A DNA stretch of 64,000 nucleotides from UBA3951 sp050952125. Lineage in GTDB: Bacteria; Bacillota; Sulfobacillia; Fermentithermobacillales; Fermentithermobacillaceae. The notes under the pieces are model-generated. The model saw only the letters and a program-made list of their open reading frames with translations, made no database searches and was not told the DNA's origin. The stretch spans positions 248,001-312,000 of the forward strand of contig JBMNKK010000001.1 of the NCBI GenBank assembly GCA_050952125.1, read 5' to 3'. A program made the translations under genes and the position numbers. The first letter of the stretch is position 1. The number at the start of each line of letters is the position of its first letter. Below, one piece after another: positions 8,509 to 16,884 of the stretch.

Positions 8509-9316
8509 TTACTCTCTTCACCCCCGCTCTGTAAACCAAACCTCCAAGCCCCACGAACACAAAGGCCCAGATGACCTGCCTCAGGATGACGGCGCCGTAC
8601 TCCGGAAGCGGCAGGCCAAGGAAAGCCCTCACCGGACCGTAGTAGACTTGGCTTGTGGGCAACACCTCCGCGATGCGCCTGAGCCAGGCCGGAAAGATAT
8701 CCAGAGGGAGAAGCATTCCGCCTAAGAGCATGGACACTCTGGAGTAAAGGAGCCGGTAAGGCGATGAGTCCTCTATCCAGAAAGCACTGAGCCCGATGGA
8801 GAGCTGCGCCCAGAAATCCAGCGTGTAAGCGAACAGGGCCGAGACAAGACCCAGCGCGAACGATGCGGGAGTCAACGGAGGAGGGCCCACCAACACCCAA
8901 GTGACGGCACCCGCTATCAAAAGGTTCCCGAAGAACCCTATGAGAGCGTCGCCCATGTATCGAGAATATAGAAACCACGGGTACTTGTAGGGCTTCGTGA
9001 GCGAATAGGCGATCGCGCCCGACTTGACATCACTGTCAACATCCCTCGCCGCACGCGGCATGCTCATGGACATACTCTCGCTAATCGCCAGATACCAGAG
9101 CATTTGGAGCATGGTGTATCCGCCGATGGTCTCTGCACCCTCCCACCGGTACGTCGTACTCCAAAGCTGGACAAAGACGAACATGATTATCACGAGGAAA
9201 AACTGCCTGGCCAACATGTCTTGGGCGTAGGCCATAATCGTCAGAACCGTTATTTTGGGCATCTCGAGGTATTTAGCAAGGCTCTTGCCAAGGCGCCGTG
9301 ATTCTCTTGTGCTCAT
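8492..9316 (-). CDS. ABC-2 type exporter permease (COG4587-like)
   Basis: 274 residues with six predicted membrane segments. The segment DSDVKSGAIAYSLTKPYKYP, linking two helices, is characteristic of this permease family, where the transporter is described as ABC-2 type. Its ATG overlaps the ATPase stop by four bases. It forms one unit with the ATPase upstream and the second permease downstream. Confidence 0.85.
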   Translation of the reverse strand: MSTRESRRLGKSLAKYLEMPKITVLTIMAYAQDMLARQFFLVIIMFVFVQLWSTTYRWEGAETIGGYTMLQMLWYLAISESMSMSMPRAARDVDSDVKSGAIAYSLTKPYKYPWFLYSRYMGDALIGFFGNLLIAGAVTWVLVGPPPLTPASFALGLVSALFAYTLDFWAQLSIGLSAFWIEDSSPYRLLYSRVSMLLGGMLLPLDIFPAWLRRIAEVLPTSQVYYGPVRAFLGLPLPEYGAVILRQVIWAFVFVGLGGLVYRAGVKRVNVQGG

Positions 9317-10308
9317 CCGCCCACCTCCTCTTCCCTCTGGTAGATCTCGGCAATGATATCCTCAAGGGGGCGGTCGGAGATCGTGATATCCTGTACGTCA
9401 CATTCTCTCAGTATTGCGGATATGGCCTCGTCAATGCAGACAAGCTCGGTATCCACTTCCAGCTTTAGGCCTGCTTTACCGTGCTTCAGCACCTTAACCC
9501 CGTCGATGGCGGGAGGCAGTACGTCGGAAGATAGCCTTAGGTCGACGATCTTCTTGTTGAGGTAGTGATACTTCAGATTCTTGACCCTGTCATCCATCAC
9601 TACCTGCCCGTGGTTGATGATGATCACCCTGTCGGCCAGGTACTCGATGTCACCCACATCGTGGGACGTCAGAAAGACTGATGTCTTCTCCTGGTCGTTC
9701 CACTTCTTCAGAGTCTGGCGGACGTTCTGCCGCGCGACCACGTCCAATCCGATTGTCGGCTCGTCGAGGAAAATCACCTCGGGCCCGTGGAGCAGCGATG
9801 CCGCAATCTCGCAGCGCATGCGCTGGCCGAGCGACAGCTTCCGCACAGGTTGATCCAGGAAATCGCCGATCTCAAAAGCTTCGATAAGGAAGTTCCTGCG
9901 CCTCTCGTAGTCAGCCTTATCCATCTCGTAAATCTTTGCGAGCAAGTTGAAGGTGTCGGACGGCGGCAGGTGGTACCACAGCTGCGATTTCTGACCGAAG
10001 ACCGACCCAATCTTGAACGACAGGCGCTCGCGATCACGCCACGGGACGTATCCCAGGACGTTTGCCTCACCGGAGGTCGGGAACAGAATGCCGGTGAGCA
10101 TCTTGATCGTGGTCGACTTACCCGCTCCGTTAGGGCCGATAAAAGCGACAACCTCGCCCGCACGGATCTCAAGGTCGATTCCTCGGACAGCCTTGATCTC
10201 CCGGATGTTGGGGCTGAACATGCTCTTGAGTGAGCCGCGCAGTCCGGGCTCCTTGATCTTGGTGGCGAAGGTCTTGGTGAGGGACTTGGTAGCGATCGCA
10301 GTCGTCAT
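9313..10308 (-). CDS. ABC exporter ATP-binding protein (COG4586-like)
   Basis: 331 residues from the ATG at 10308, preceded by GGAAG. Earlier in-frame codons back to 10494 read through the intergenic region and are not used. Walker A is GPNGAGKST (about residues 58-66), the signature is LSLGQRMRCEIA, and Walker B is VIFLDEPTIGLD followed by the H-loop TSHD. The N-terminal extension TKTFATKIKEPGLRGSLKSM is typical of COG4586 ATPases that energise the two following ABC-2 permeases. It is the first gene of the exporter operon. Confidence 0.93.
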   Translation of the reverse strand: MTTAIATKSLTKTFATKIKEPGLRGSLKSMFSPNIREIKAVRGIDLEIRAGEVVAFIGPNGAGKSTTIKMLTGILFPTSGEANVLGYVPWRDRERLSFKIGSVFGQKSQLWYHLPPSDTFNLLAKIYEMDKADYERRRNFLIEAFEIGDFLDQPVRKLSLGQRMRCEIAASLLHGPEVIFLDEPTIGLDVVARQNVRQTLKKWNDQEKTSVFLTSHDVGDIEYLADRVIIINHGQVVMDDRVKNLKYHYLNKKIVDLRLSSDVLPPAIDGVKVLKHGKAGLKLEVDTELVCIDEAISAILRECDVQDITISDRPLEDIIAEIYQREEEVGG

Positions 10309-10384
10309 ACAGATCACTTCCAGGCTTTTTGCTAATCTACCAGTAGTCACCTGGTGTGTCAATAACAACTTATACAGGATTGCA

Positions 10385-10410
10385 TAAAGACAAACGCCCC
10401 CGTAGGGGCG
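10385..10410 (-). terminator. Terminator downstream of the first M14 carboxypeptidase
   Basis: The stem CGCCCC/GGGGCG (10395-10410) with a 4-base loop is followed on the minus strand by TTTGTCTTT. It fits a rho-independent terminator ending the M14 gene that stops at 10507, before the exporter operon begins at 10308. A shorter T-run on the other side makes weak plus-strand activity possible. Confidence 0.7.
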
Positions 10411-10506
10411 CCTTTCTGTACGGTCACTAAGCAGTACGAACCCGGGCAGTACAAACCTGACGACCGGATCTCGGGAGCGGCGGCCTTCCGGCACCTAAGC
10501 GCCTAA

Positions 10507-12159
10507 TCACTCTTCCGGGTATTCAGCCCTCGCCGTCCCGCCTCTCTGGCTTCTGTACTCGACCGCCAGCTTCGCAGGGGTACCCGGGGCTACCTTAACC
10601 ATCCAAGTGATCCTGGCAGTGGACTTGGCCGGGCCGCCTCTTCCCGTGCCGCTTATGTAGCCCTCCAGGAAGCCCGCGCTCTGCCTCCTCTTCCCCAAGA
10701 CGGTCACGCCGGGGCCCGGATAGATCTCGGCAACATCCTCTTTGGCCGCTCCGAGTTCTTTGGCTTTGTTGGTCACGCAGGTCGGGAGATAGCCGAAGTT
10801 CTCGACCACTGCGGTAACCTTCTTGACCTCTTCATCGACGTCCTCGACATTGAGGGCTGTGAGGTGCACCTCGGGCAAAGCAGCCGCGTGGCGGACGATC
10901 CACAAGGCGTTCTTGTGGCACTCCTGCTTGAGGAGGGCCGGAGGGGGGTTCTGAAGGCAGAACTTAGGATCCCATCCACCTATCTCGACTTTGCCCAACT
11001 GCGGGTGGTCAAAGGGAGTCCAATCTTTGAAGCCCTTCCCCGCCAACTCACGGTCATTCCAATCCAGAAGCTTAAGGTTCTGCTCCTCACGCTTGGCGGG
11101 GTCGGTGGTCTTCTGCCACTCCACCAGGTCGATCCCTGCCCTCTCGTAGCGGTTCCACAGCTCGGTGGTATAGGCGATTAGCCCTTTATGCTCGTAGGCC
11201 CATTCGGTCAACGTCGCTTTGTTGGGCGACTTTACATCGGGATACCCGCTTATGAGGGTGCCTTCCTTCGCGATCTCCTTTGTGGCTCTCAGGTCTTCGG
11301 GATCCATCTTTTCCTCAGGGTACTGGCATGGATTCCGGTAGTAGAACCCCCCGGAGGTGTGAAGTGCCTGGATACCGCCTATATTCGGATGCCTTGTGAT
11401 GAAATCTATGATTGCCCTTGCCTCGGGCTCGCTCCCGGCGTAATCGCCGCCTCCCGGCACCTTGGTGTCCCAGTTAGAGGGGAAATTCCTGTTGAGATCC
11501 AGGCCGAACTGGCTGCGGTGGATGGGAACCGGCTCGCCTTCATAATCCTTGATGAAGCCTTCCGGATAAATGCGGTAAAAAGCCCCCTTCCTCTCGCCCG
11601 GCCTTCTGGGTATCATGAGCCGCGGGTCTTTCTCGGAAACCTTCCACTCACCTTTGTTGTCGTCCCGCACTCGCATCTGGAGTATCATCCCGTCGCCGTC
11701 CACGTCAGCTCTGTGCAGGCCGGGCAGATCTTCTGCCTCTTCGTCCGGCCAGACCCTGACACTGCTCCGGAGAAGGGTCGGAGTTGTGAGGTACACCTCA
11801 GCGCCGTCAGGGTTCACTCTCGGCAGGATGTAGAAGGTCCTGGTATCCAGGAGGTAAGTGACTTCCTCATCCTTGCCGTAGTTGTCCACAAGATAGTCGA
11901 TGAGGTACAGCGCCACCATGCACCCGGTGACTTCGCCCGCGTGGATGTTCCCGTCCACGTACAGTGCAGGCTTCTTGCTGGCGCTTCCCGTCTTCTTGTT
12001 TGTGATGGTCAATGCCCAGATGTCACGGCCCTCGTAGCTCTTGCCGGCCGACTCCAGAACTGTAAGGTCAGGATAGGCCTCGGCGGTCTTCTTCAGATAG
12101 TCGGTGACGTGAGAGTATGTAAGGTACTCATCAAACCCGATACCCACCTTGGACGACAT
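10507..12159 (-). CDS. M14 family zinc carboxypeptidase (paralogue 1)
   Basis: 550-residue metallocarboxypeptidase that would remove C-terminal residues from peptides. Zinc ligands are seen as HAGE (H73, E76 in DGNIHAGEVTG) and a later His in IQALHTSGG; the catalytic Glu lies in TTELW. The catalytic domain covers about residues 1-430. The last 120 residues (VHLTALNVEDVDEEVKKVTA onward) look like an Ig-like/CARDB-type beta domain. No signal peptide is visible at the chosen ATG, which follows GAGGAGG by seven bases. Two close paralogues with the same architecture lie at 18.8-22.2 kb. Confidence 0.93.
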   Translation of the reverse strand: MSSKVGIGFDEYLTYSHVTDYLKKTAEAYPDLTVLESAGKSYEGRDIWALTITNKKTGSASKKPALYVDGNIHAGEVTGCMVALYLIDYLVDNYGKDEEVTYLLDTRTFYILPRVNPDGAEVYLTTPTLLRSSVRVWPDEEAEDLPGLHRADVDGDGMILQMRVRDDNKGEWKVSEKDPRLMIPRRPGERKGAFYRIYPEGFIKDYEGEPVPIHRSQFGLDLNRNFPSNWDTKVPGGGDYAGSEPEARAIIDFITRHPNIGGIQALHTSGGFYYRNPCQYPEEKMDPEDLRATKEIAKEGTLISGYPDVKSPNKATLTEWAYEHKGLIAYTTELWNRYERAGIDLVEWQKTTDPAKREEQNLKLLDWNDRELAGKGFKDWTPFDHPQLGKVEIGGWDPKFCLQNPPPALLKQECHKNALWIVRHAAALPEVHLTALNVEDVDEEVKKVTAVVENFGYLPTCVTNKAKELGAAKEDVAEIYPGPGVTVLGKRRQSAGFLEGYISGTGRGGPAKSTARITWMVKVAPGTPAKLAVEYRSQRGGTARAEYPEE

Positions 12160-12486
12160 GCCATTGCCTCCTCAACTAGATTAGTATTCAGATACTTCGG
12201 TTCATTGCCAGGCTCTTCGCCGTACTGGAAGGCGGTTCCTTCGAAGAACCACACAACAGCAGTTATGCTGGGCAAATCCCTTCGGTGTGCCCACCTGTGC
12301 ACGCCGTGCGGCGGAACCCTTGCACCTGTGCATACCTTGGGGGAACCAGTCCACGCGGGCAACTCTGGGGATAACGCACCCGTCCTTTCGCACCCCGGCA
12401 ACTCAATCTTGCACGGTTGGACACGCTATTCCGCCCTATCCTTCGCTACACTATAGGCACAAGATTCCAGGATGGAGGGAATCCCC
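12160..12486. other. Divergent intergenic region, no gene
   Basis: About 330 bp between the divergently transcribed M14 carboxypeptidase and ferritin-like genes. It should hold promoters for both. I see a small inverted repeat (GGTTC/GAACC near 12233-12249) and CACCTGTGCA-like words at about 12291 and 12323, but no coding region, recognisable riboswitch or convincing promoter pair. Confidence 0.6.
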
Positions 12487-13056
12487 ATGAAACAGACAAG
12501 AACCGACTTACAGTCGAACACCGAAATCTCTCCCGCCGACAAGGCTCGCCTCACGGAAGCCATAAACAACGCAGTTAAAGCCGAAGAACACGGCCACGAA
12601 TTCTACAAGAGCCGGGCCGAGGCCTCCACCAACCCGCTTGCGAAAGCGCTACTTAGCGAACTCGCGGAAGATGAGATGAGGCACTGCCTCTGGTTCAAAC
12701 AGCTGGGCCAGGAGGTCGCGGGCGACATTGATCCTATTACGGAAGCAGGGTGCGCTACGCTTGAGAGCAGGATCAAGGCAGTGTTCGAAGAGATGGATCG
12801 ATCGGCCAGGGAAAGTGGCGACGAGGCTCAGGCAGAAATCCTAAAGGAAGCCATCAGCCTGGAGAAGGAGTCCTACGACACCTACAACGACCTCTTCAAA
12901 AACTCCACGGGTCCGACCAGGGACTTCTTCGACAGGATGCGGCGCGAAGAGTACGAGCACCTGACGGCTCTGGAGAACACACTAATGTACCTAGACAAGA
13001 CTGGCATGTGGCTGGATATCGAAGAGAGCAAACGCTGGAACTGGATGAATATCTAG
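12487..13056 (+). CDS. Ferritin-like / rubrerythrin-family diiron protein
   Basis: 189 residues from the ATG at 12487, with GGAGGG eight bases upstream. The four-helix bundle carries diiron ligand motifs: EEHGHEFY in helix 1, EDEMRHCLW in helix 2, EKESYDTY in helix 3 and EEYEHL in helix 4. This is the rubrerythrin/ferritin-like pattern (two E plus two EXXH-type motifs). The C-terminal rubredoxin domain of classic rubrerythrin is absent; it ends in a Trp-rich tail, WNWMNI. In anaerobes such proteins usually reduce peroxide or handle iron. It is monocistronic with its own terminator. Confidence 0.85.
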   Translation: MKQTRTDLQSNTEISPADKARLTEAINNAVKAEEHGHEFYKSRAEASTNPLAKALLSELAEDEMRHCLWFKQLGQEVAGDIDPITEAGCATLESRIKAVFEEMDRSARESGDEAQAEILKEAISLEKESYDTYNDLFKNSTGPTRDFFDRMRREEYEHLTALENTLMYLDKTGMWLDIEESKRWNWMNI

Positions 13057-13137
13057 CTGCAGCGATGAGCATCCAGCTGCGGCTGAGAAGCAAGCACTAA
13101 AGCCTCAACGCAGCGCAGCCAGACATATGCCCGGTAA

Positions 13138-13173
13138 GGCCCGCCGCCGAAAAGCGGTGGGCCAGGTTTTCTT
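13138..13173 (+). terminator. Terminator of the ferritin-like gene
   Basis: A 10-bp stem (13138-13147 with 13154-13163, one G-U pair) with loop CGAAAA is followed by AGGTTTTCTT. It lies 80 bp after the stop of the ferritin-like gene and is oriented on the plus strand. Confidence 0.85.
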
Positions 13174-13231
13174 AGGCTCACGCCGCATTCACCTTGTGCC
13201 TCTTTCACCCGCTTCCGCACTCGGCCCGCTA

Positions 13232-14158
13232 TCAACTCTTGCGTTTATGAAACAATCCGACCGAAGGCGCCACCAGAATGCCGTGCTCCCAGAGCGCCGT
13301 AAGAGCTCTCCTCTGCCGGAGGAGCTGAATTGACTCTGAGTCCTGATGCCGGTCCAATAGCCACAGTGAATGAGGGGTCGCGCCGGCGATGTCGAGAAAA
13401 TCGATAAGGTCGTTCTGACCCCGGGCTACTGCTGATCCGGGAGGCGCTATCGAACCCCGCGAATCCCGTGGTTTCCGCCGGGAGGAGCCCGAAAAGCCTG
13501 GCAGCCTGTCAGGGCCGTCGGTGCCCGGCGCGCCCTTCCTAGACTCAGAACGCAACTCGCCCACGGGGTAGATCCTGGAAAAGCCGGCCCTACGGAAATC
13601 CTCGTTAGCGATGGAATGCATTTCTTCCCTGCTCTGGCGGGTTGTCCTCCGCGCCGACGCATAGTAAGTCTGAGGAAGCGCGACCGCACCTGCACGGGCA
13701 AACCGCTTTGCGGGAATCCTCGGGTGCCACCGGAGGTTCCAGAAGGTAGTTAGGCCAATTTCTGCGTTGGGAACCGCCGCCTTGACTTCGGACATGAACT
13801 CGTCGGCCCACGCCGCGCTCTCAGGAACCTCCCACTCGACCTCGGCATCGATAACGTATGCTTGGGCACCCTCCTTCAGAGCTCTGACGGCAGCCCGGTA
13901 CTCCTTCGCGAGACTCCCGTACTTGTTGCCGTAGCAATACCCCCACGCAACGATCGGTATATCCAGGCGGCAACAGGCCACGGCCAATGCCAGGAAGTTG
14001 GCCCGAAATCCGTACCTTCCGTCATCAGATGGGTCTCCATCATGATACTTGGCACAGATCCCGTATCCGGTGTCCTGTGCTACCGAGACTATCTTGTCTA
14101 CGCCCCCGCAATCCTTCACATCCAAAACCCAGAGGTAATTGTGGTCCCACACACCCAT
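13232..14158 (-). CDS. Putative TIM-barrel glycoside-hydrolase-like protein
   Basis: About 308 residues, not confidently assigned. The strand-like segments LWVLDVKD, GICAKYHDG, PIVAWGYCYG, AYVIDAEVEWE and IGLTTFW follow one another with helices between, as in (beta/alpha)8 hydrolases. The acidic pair in DAEVEWE sits where a catalytic Glu is found in GH25-like barrels. The end, GATPHSLWLLDRHQDSE, resembles the last barrel strand. Between about residues 205 and 245 is a Gly/Ser/Arg/Pro-rich stretch that looks inserted. No signal peptide is visible. ATG at 14158 is preferred; a GTG nine bases earlier is possible. It is divergent from the nitroreductase gene. Confidence 0.6.
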   Translation of the reverse strand: MGVWDHNYLWVLDVKDCGGVDKIVSVAQDTGYGICAKYHDGDPSDDGRYGFRANFLALAVACCRLDIPIVAWGYCYGNKYGSLAKEYRAAVRALKEGAQAYVIDAEVEWEVPESAAWADEFMSEVKAAVPNAEIGLTTFWNLRWHPRIPAKRFARAGAVALPQTYYASARRTTRQSREEMHSIANEDFRRAGFSRIYPVGELRSESRKGAPGTDGPDRLPGFSGSSRRKPRDSRGSIAPPGSAVARGQNDLIDFLDIAGATPHSLWLLDRHQDSESIQLLRQRRALTALWEHGILVAPSVGLFHKRKS

Positions 14159-14375
14159 ATTTCCCACCGCCTATCCTGCCGGCGGCAACGCGGCAGAAGT
14201 TTCATTCGCTCCAAAGCCGCATTACATAATATGCGGGAGGAACCGAGCCGCCCCACTTCGTATAGTAGATGTAGCGTATACAATGGGAAATCTACCGATG
14301 ACGGGTACTCCGGCGCTCGCCCGCCGGACATCGCCAGCAAGACCCTCGCTACTAGTTGCCCGAGGAAGTGACGCC

Positions 14376-15203
14376 TTGAAAAACGGCCTGCCCAGGCACA
14401 TCAGCGAATCGCAGTTGCGGTCGTGGAACGAAGCAATCGATAACCGCCGTTCCGTCCGCTCCTACCAACGGAAGCCGGTGAGTGACGAAACCTTTGCGAG
14501 CATTGAGAAGCTTCTTGATGGGTTTTCTCCACTATGCAAAGGTGCCAGGGCATATTTGGTCAAGCGAGGCGCTTCGAGGCTGTTTACGGGGTTCTTGGGT
14601 TCCTTCGGAAGAATCTCAAATCCACCGTCAGCGGCAGTATTTGCGGGCGACGTCCACCTTCCCGGCCACATGGAGGCGATAGGCTATCTGGGAGAGGCCA
14701 TCATCCTCGAAGCAACCTCCCTTGGACTGGGCACGTGCTGGGTAGCAGGCTCCTTCAGCCGCCACCGCACCCTCAACAGGGTGAGGCTGAGACCGGGCTG
14801 GAAACCCATTGCCGTCACTCCCCTTGGGTACGAGGCGAAACACCGGACACTGAGCGAGATAACGCTGGAGGCCATGACGAAACCGGACACCCGGAAGCCG
14901 CTTGACGAACTGGTGAGCGGGATACCGAGGGCCCGGTGGCCGAAAGGTCTGAAAGACGCGCTGGATGCCGCGCGCTGGGCGCCCTCGGCAAGAAACGCGC
15001 AGCCCTGGAGATTTAGGGTGGATATTGAAGGGGTAACGCTGTCGGTCGACTCAGGCGACGTGAACCTCAACTCAATCAAGAGGCTGGACTGCGGCATAGC
15101 GATGCTACATTTTGAGGTTGCTTGCTGGGCAAGCGGAATTAGGGGCTCCTGGAGGTTTCCTGAACCGGGAAACCCCATAATTGCTAAGTACAAGTTCGCC
15201 TAA
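14376..15203 (+). CDS. TM1586-type nitroreductase family protein
   Basis: 275 residues from a TTG start at 14376, chosen because GAGGAAG lies seven bases upstream; the frame stays open to 14139. Two nitroreductase half-modules are visible. The N-terminal one has the FMN-phosphate motif RRSVRSYQRKPVSDE and GYLGEAIILEATSLGLGTCWVAG; the C-terminal one has ALDAARWAPSARNAQPWRF. This tandem fold in a single chain is typical of the TM1586 family (PF14512), thought to bind FMN, with unknown substrate. It is probably cytoplasmic and monocistronic. Confidence 0.85.
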   Translation: MKNGLPRHISESQLRSWNEAIDNRRSVRSYQRKPVSDETFASIEKLLDGFSPLCKGARAYLVKRGASRLFTGFLGSFGRISNPPSAAVFAGDVHLPGHMEAIGYLGEAIILEATSLGLGTCWVAGSFSRHRTLNRVRLRPGWKPIAVTPLGYEAKHRTLSEITLEAMTKPDTRKPLDELVSGIPRARWPKGLKDALDAARWAPSARNAQPWRFRVDIEGVTLSVDSGDVNLNSIKRLDCGIAMLHFEVACWASGIRGSWRFPEPGNPIIAKYKFA

Positions 15204-15354
15204 CGGTGCTACTTCCCTAGATAAGCCCTTCTTGACTTCCAGGTCACGCCTCAATTCGCGGCACGGTGCCGGCAGTCTGTTCGCGCCTTTCCTCAATGGC
15301 GCGGAAACAGGCGGAAGACCATACGTACGTCCTCATCCATCTGGTCCTTATGCG

Positions 15355-15438
15355 GAAATTCAGGATGTACATGCGCTCACAGATGCTCATGATCACGTCC
15401 ATGTGATGCTCGATGACGAAGAGGGTCGGATCGAAGTC
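15355..15438 (-). pseudogene. Relic of a LivG-type ABC ATPase
   Basis: The minus strand encodes 28 residues, DFDPTLFVIEHHMDVIMSICERMYILNF. They closely match the segment around the H-loop of branched-chain amino acid transporter ATPase LivG (usual form LLIEHDMKVVMGICDRIVVL). A TGA lies two codons before it and the homology stops abruptly after ILNF. The rest of the gene and its liv neighbours are absent. It sits directly 3' of the HNH-Nudix gene, so it probably marks a deletion or replacement breakpoint. Confidence 0.7.
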
Positions 15439-15470
15439 GCTTCAATCTCCAAAGACCGAGATCACCTCAA

Positions 15471-16697
15471 CTACCACTGGCGACTGGATTGGAGATACCG
15501 AGCCACCTTCATATCTGCGGGAGCCAAGTCAAGGCCTTCAAGCTCATGAAGACTGACCCACTTTCCCATACGATGCTCGGTAATCTTGGGACAAGCATTA
15601 GGCTTTGCCGCGAAGCAGAGTAGTCGTATCAGAAACGATTCGTAGTCATGGTCAACGCTGTACAGTGGCCTTATTTGGGTTAGCCCGATTCGAAGTTCCT
15701 CCCGAATCTCTCGTCTGACACAGTCCTCAGGATTCTCACCGTTCCGTAGCTTGCCGCCTGGGAACTCCCAGAGCCCGGCCATGGAACCTGCATCTCTCTG
15801 AGCAACAAATACCCGACCTTCGCCATCGAAAATCACTGCCGCGGTCACTATCAGAGCTCTATGAGCCTCAAGAGCCGCTTCAATCTGTCTGGGCACAACC
15901 TGGATTTGGGCGTTATACTCTTTGCCATCCACACCGTAGTGAACGCGCCTGTGACAGATTGGACATAGGGCCATCACGTATGAAGGTGCATCCGGCCCAT
16001 CATCAGAGACTCGCTTCGTGTGATGGGCCTCCAGGTATGGAGTATGATTCCTACGCTCAAACGGAGCAGGTTGTCCACAAGCTTCGCAGAAGCCATAGGC
16101 TCTTTTCAGGACATATGTTGCCACAACCTGGCTCCTCTCCCAGACGACTGACGATCGTGTATCTCTTTCAACCCTATGGCTAGATGCCTCAATCGCCTTC
16201 CCTCTCAATGACTCGAGAGTAGCCCGGTCAAACTCCATGGCCAGGTCTCCAATGTCAGTCTTTGGACCAGCATCAACAAACTTCAATTTGAAGATAAAAC
16301 CACGCCTGAGATTGCCGTACTTGTCAGGAATCCGCTTCTCGTAGTACGTGACACATTCCATATTGCCAAGAAACCTGTGGTACCCATCGCTAACTTTCTG
16401 AAACAACATGAGTGACTTGCCGTTTTCGGCATGGCGAAGGAGCCGAAGGTTACCCCTAGTCATCTTCATATCGCCGACCTGACCTTCACCCGTATAGTGA
16501 AAGTAACCGTCTTTCTGCCACTCGTCTCGATACCCGTAGTTGCTCCCTTCATCCTGCGTAAAGAGGAAGACAGCGGGATAGTCTCTTGGCGTGGAGATCC
16601 CACCCTGACGTTGGCCCCCAAAAGCATCGTGGATATCTTTTCGGCGGTATATGCTGCCTATCTGAAATGACATGGAGTCTGGCTTTAGTGCCATCAT
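15471..16697 (-). CDS. SRA-like/HNH endonuclease fused to a Nudix hydrolase
   Basis: About 408 residues with three parts. Residues ~10-155 (FQIGSIYRRKDIHDAFGGQ to MLFQKVSDG) resemble the SRA-like domain found before HNH nucleases of the ScoMcrA type. Residues ~200-260 form an HNH zinc-finger nuclease (CEACG, LEAHHTKRV, CPICHRRVH). Residues ~280-405 are a MutT-like Nudix domain with a complete box (GGKLRNGENPEDCVRREIREEL). SRA-HNH proteins cut modified DNA; Nudix domains hydrolyse nucleotides such as 8-oxo-dGTP. The start is uncertain (16673, 16697 or 16796; none has a good ribosome site). The region looks lower in GC than its neighbours, suggesting recent gain. Confidence 0.85.
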   Translation of the reverse strand: MMALKPDSMSFQIGSIYRRKDIHDAFGGQRQGGISTPRDYPAVFLFTQDEGSNYGYRDEWQKDGYFHYTGEGQVGDMKMTRGNLRLLRHAENGKSLMLFQKVSDGYHRFLGNMECVTYYEKRIPDKYGNLRRGFIFKLKFVDAGPKTDIGDLAMEFDRATLESLRGKAIEASSHRVERDTRSSVVWERSQVVATYVLKRAYGFCEACGQPAPFERRNHTPYLEAHHTKRVSDDGPDAPSYVMALCPICHRRVHYGVDGKEYNAQIQVVPRQIEAALEAHRALIVTAAVIFDGEGRVFVAQRDAGSMAGLWEFPGGKLRNGENPEDCVRREIREELRIGLTQIRPLYSVDHDYESFLIRLLCFAAKPNACPKITEHRMGKWVSLHELEGLDLAPADMKVARYLQSSRQW

Positions 16698-16781
16698 ACA
16701 ACGCCCCGCTCTGGAGATGATCTGAGCCAACGCAAGACCCGGACTGAAACTGGAGCCGGAGGCAGCGCCATCTTGGTCTGC

Positions 16782-16797
16782 GTTGCCAATTGGCAAC
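16782..16797. repeat. 16-bp perfect palindrome upstream of the HNH-Nudix gene
   Basis: GTTGCCAATTGGCAAC is a perfect palindrome lying about 85 bp before the ATG at 16697, in the divergent region shared with the gene at 16885. It may be an operator. If translation begins at 16796 it falls at the very start of that longer frame. Confidence 0.5.
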
Positions 16798-16884
16798 TTC
16801 GCGGCGACAATGAGAACTCCCTTCTCCCATCCATGTTGCGTCTTCAGGCTACAATCTGCGATACAATATCCCTGAGGTGTCTCT

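Noticed and set aside
10395..10420. Plus-strand terminator for an unseen gene
   Set aside because: The hairpin has its better T-run on the minus strand, where it follows the M14 gene; no plus-strand gene ends nearby.
11188..12456. 422-residue plus-strand open frame
   Set aside because: It mirrors the first M14 gene, whose zinc ligands are intact, and has no ribosome site or domain.
14139..14375. 79-residue N-terminal extension of the nitroreductase
   Set aside because: It crosses the divergent promoter region, is low in family resemblance, and a good ribosome site precedes the TTG at 14376.
15181..15549. 122-residue plus-strand open frame
   Set aside because: It is the complement of the LivG relic and the end of the HNH-Nudix gene; its protein resembles nothing.
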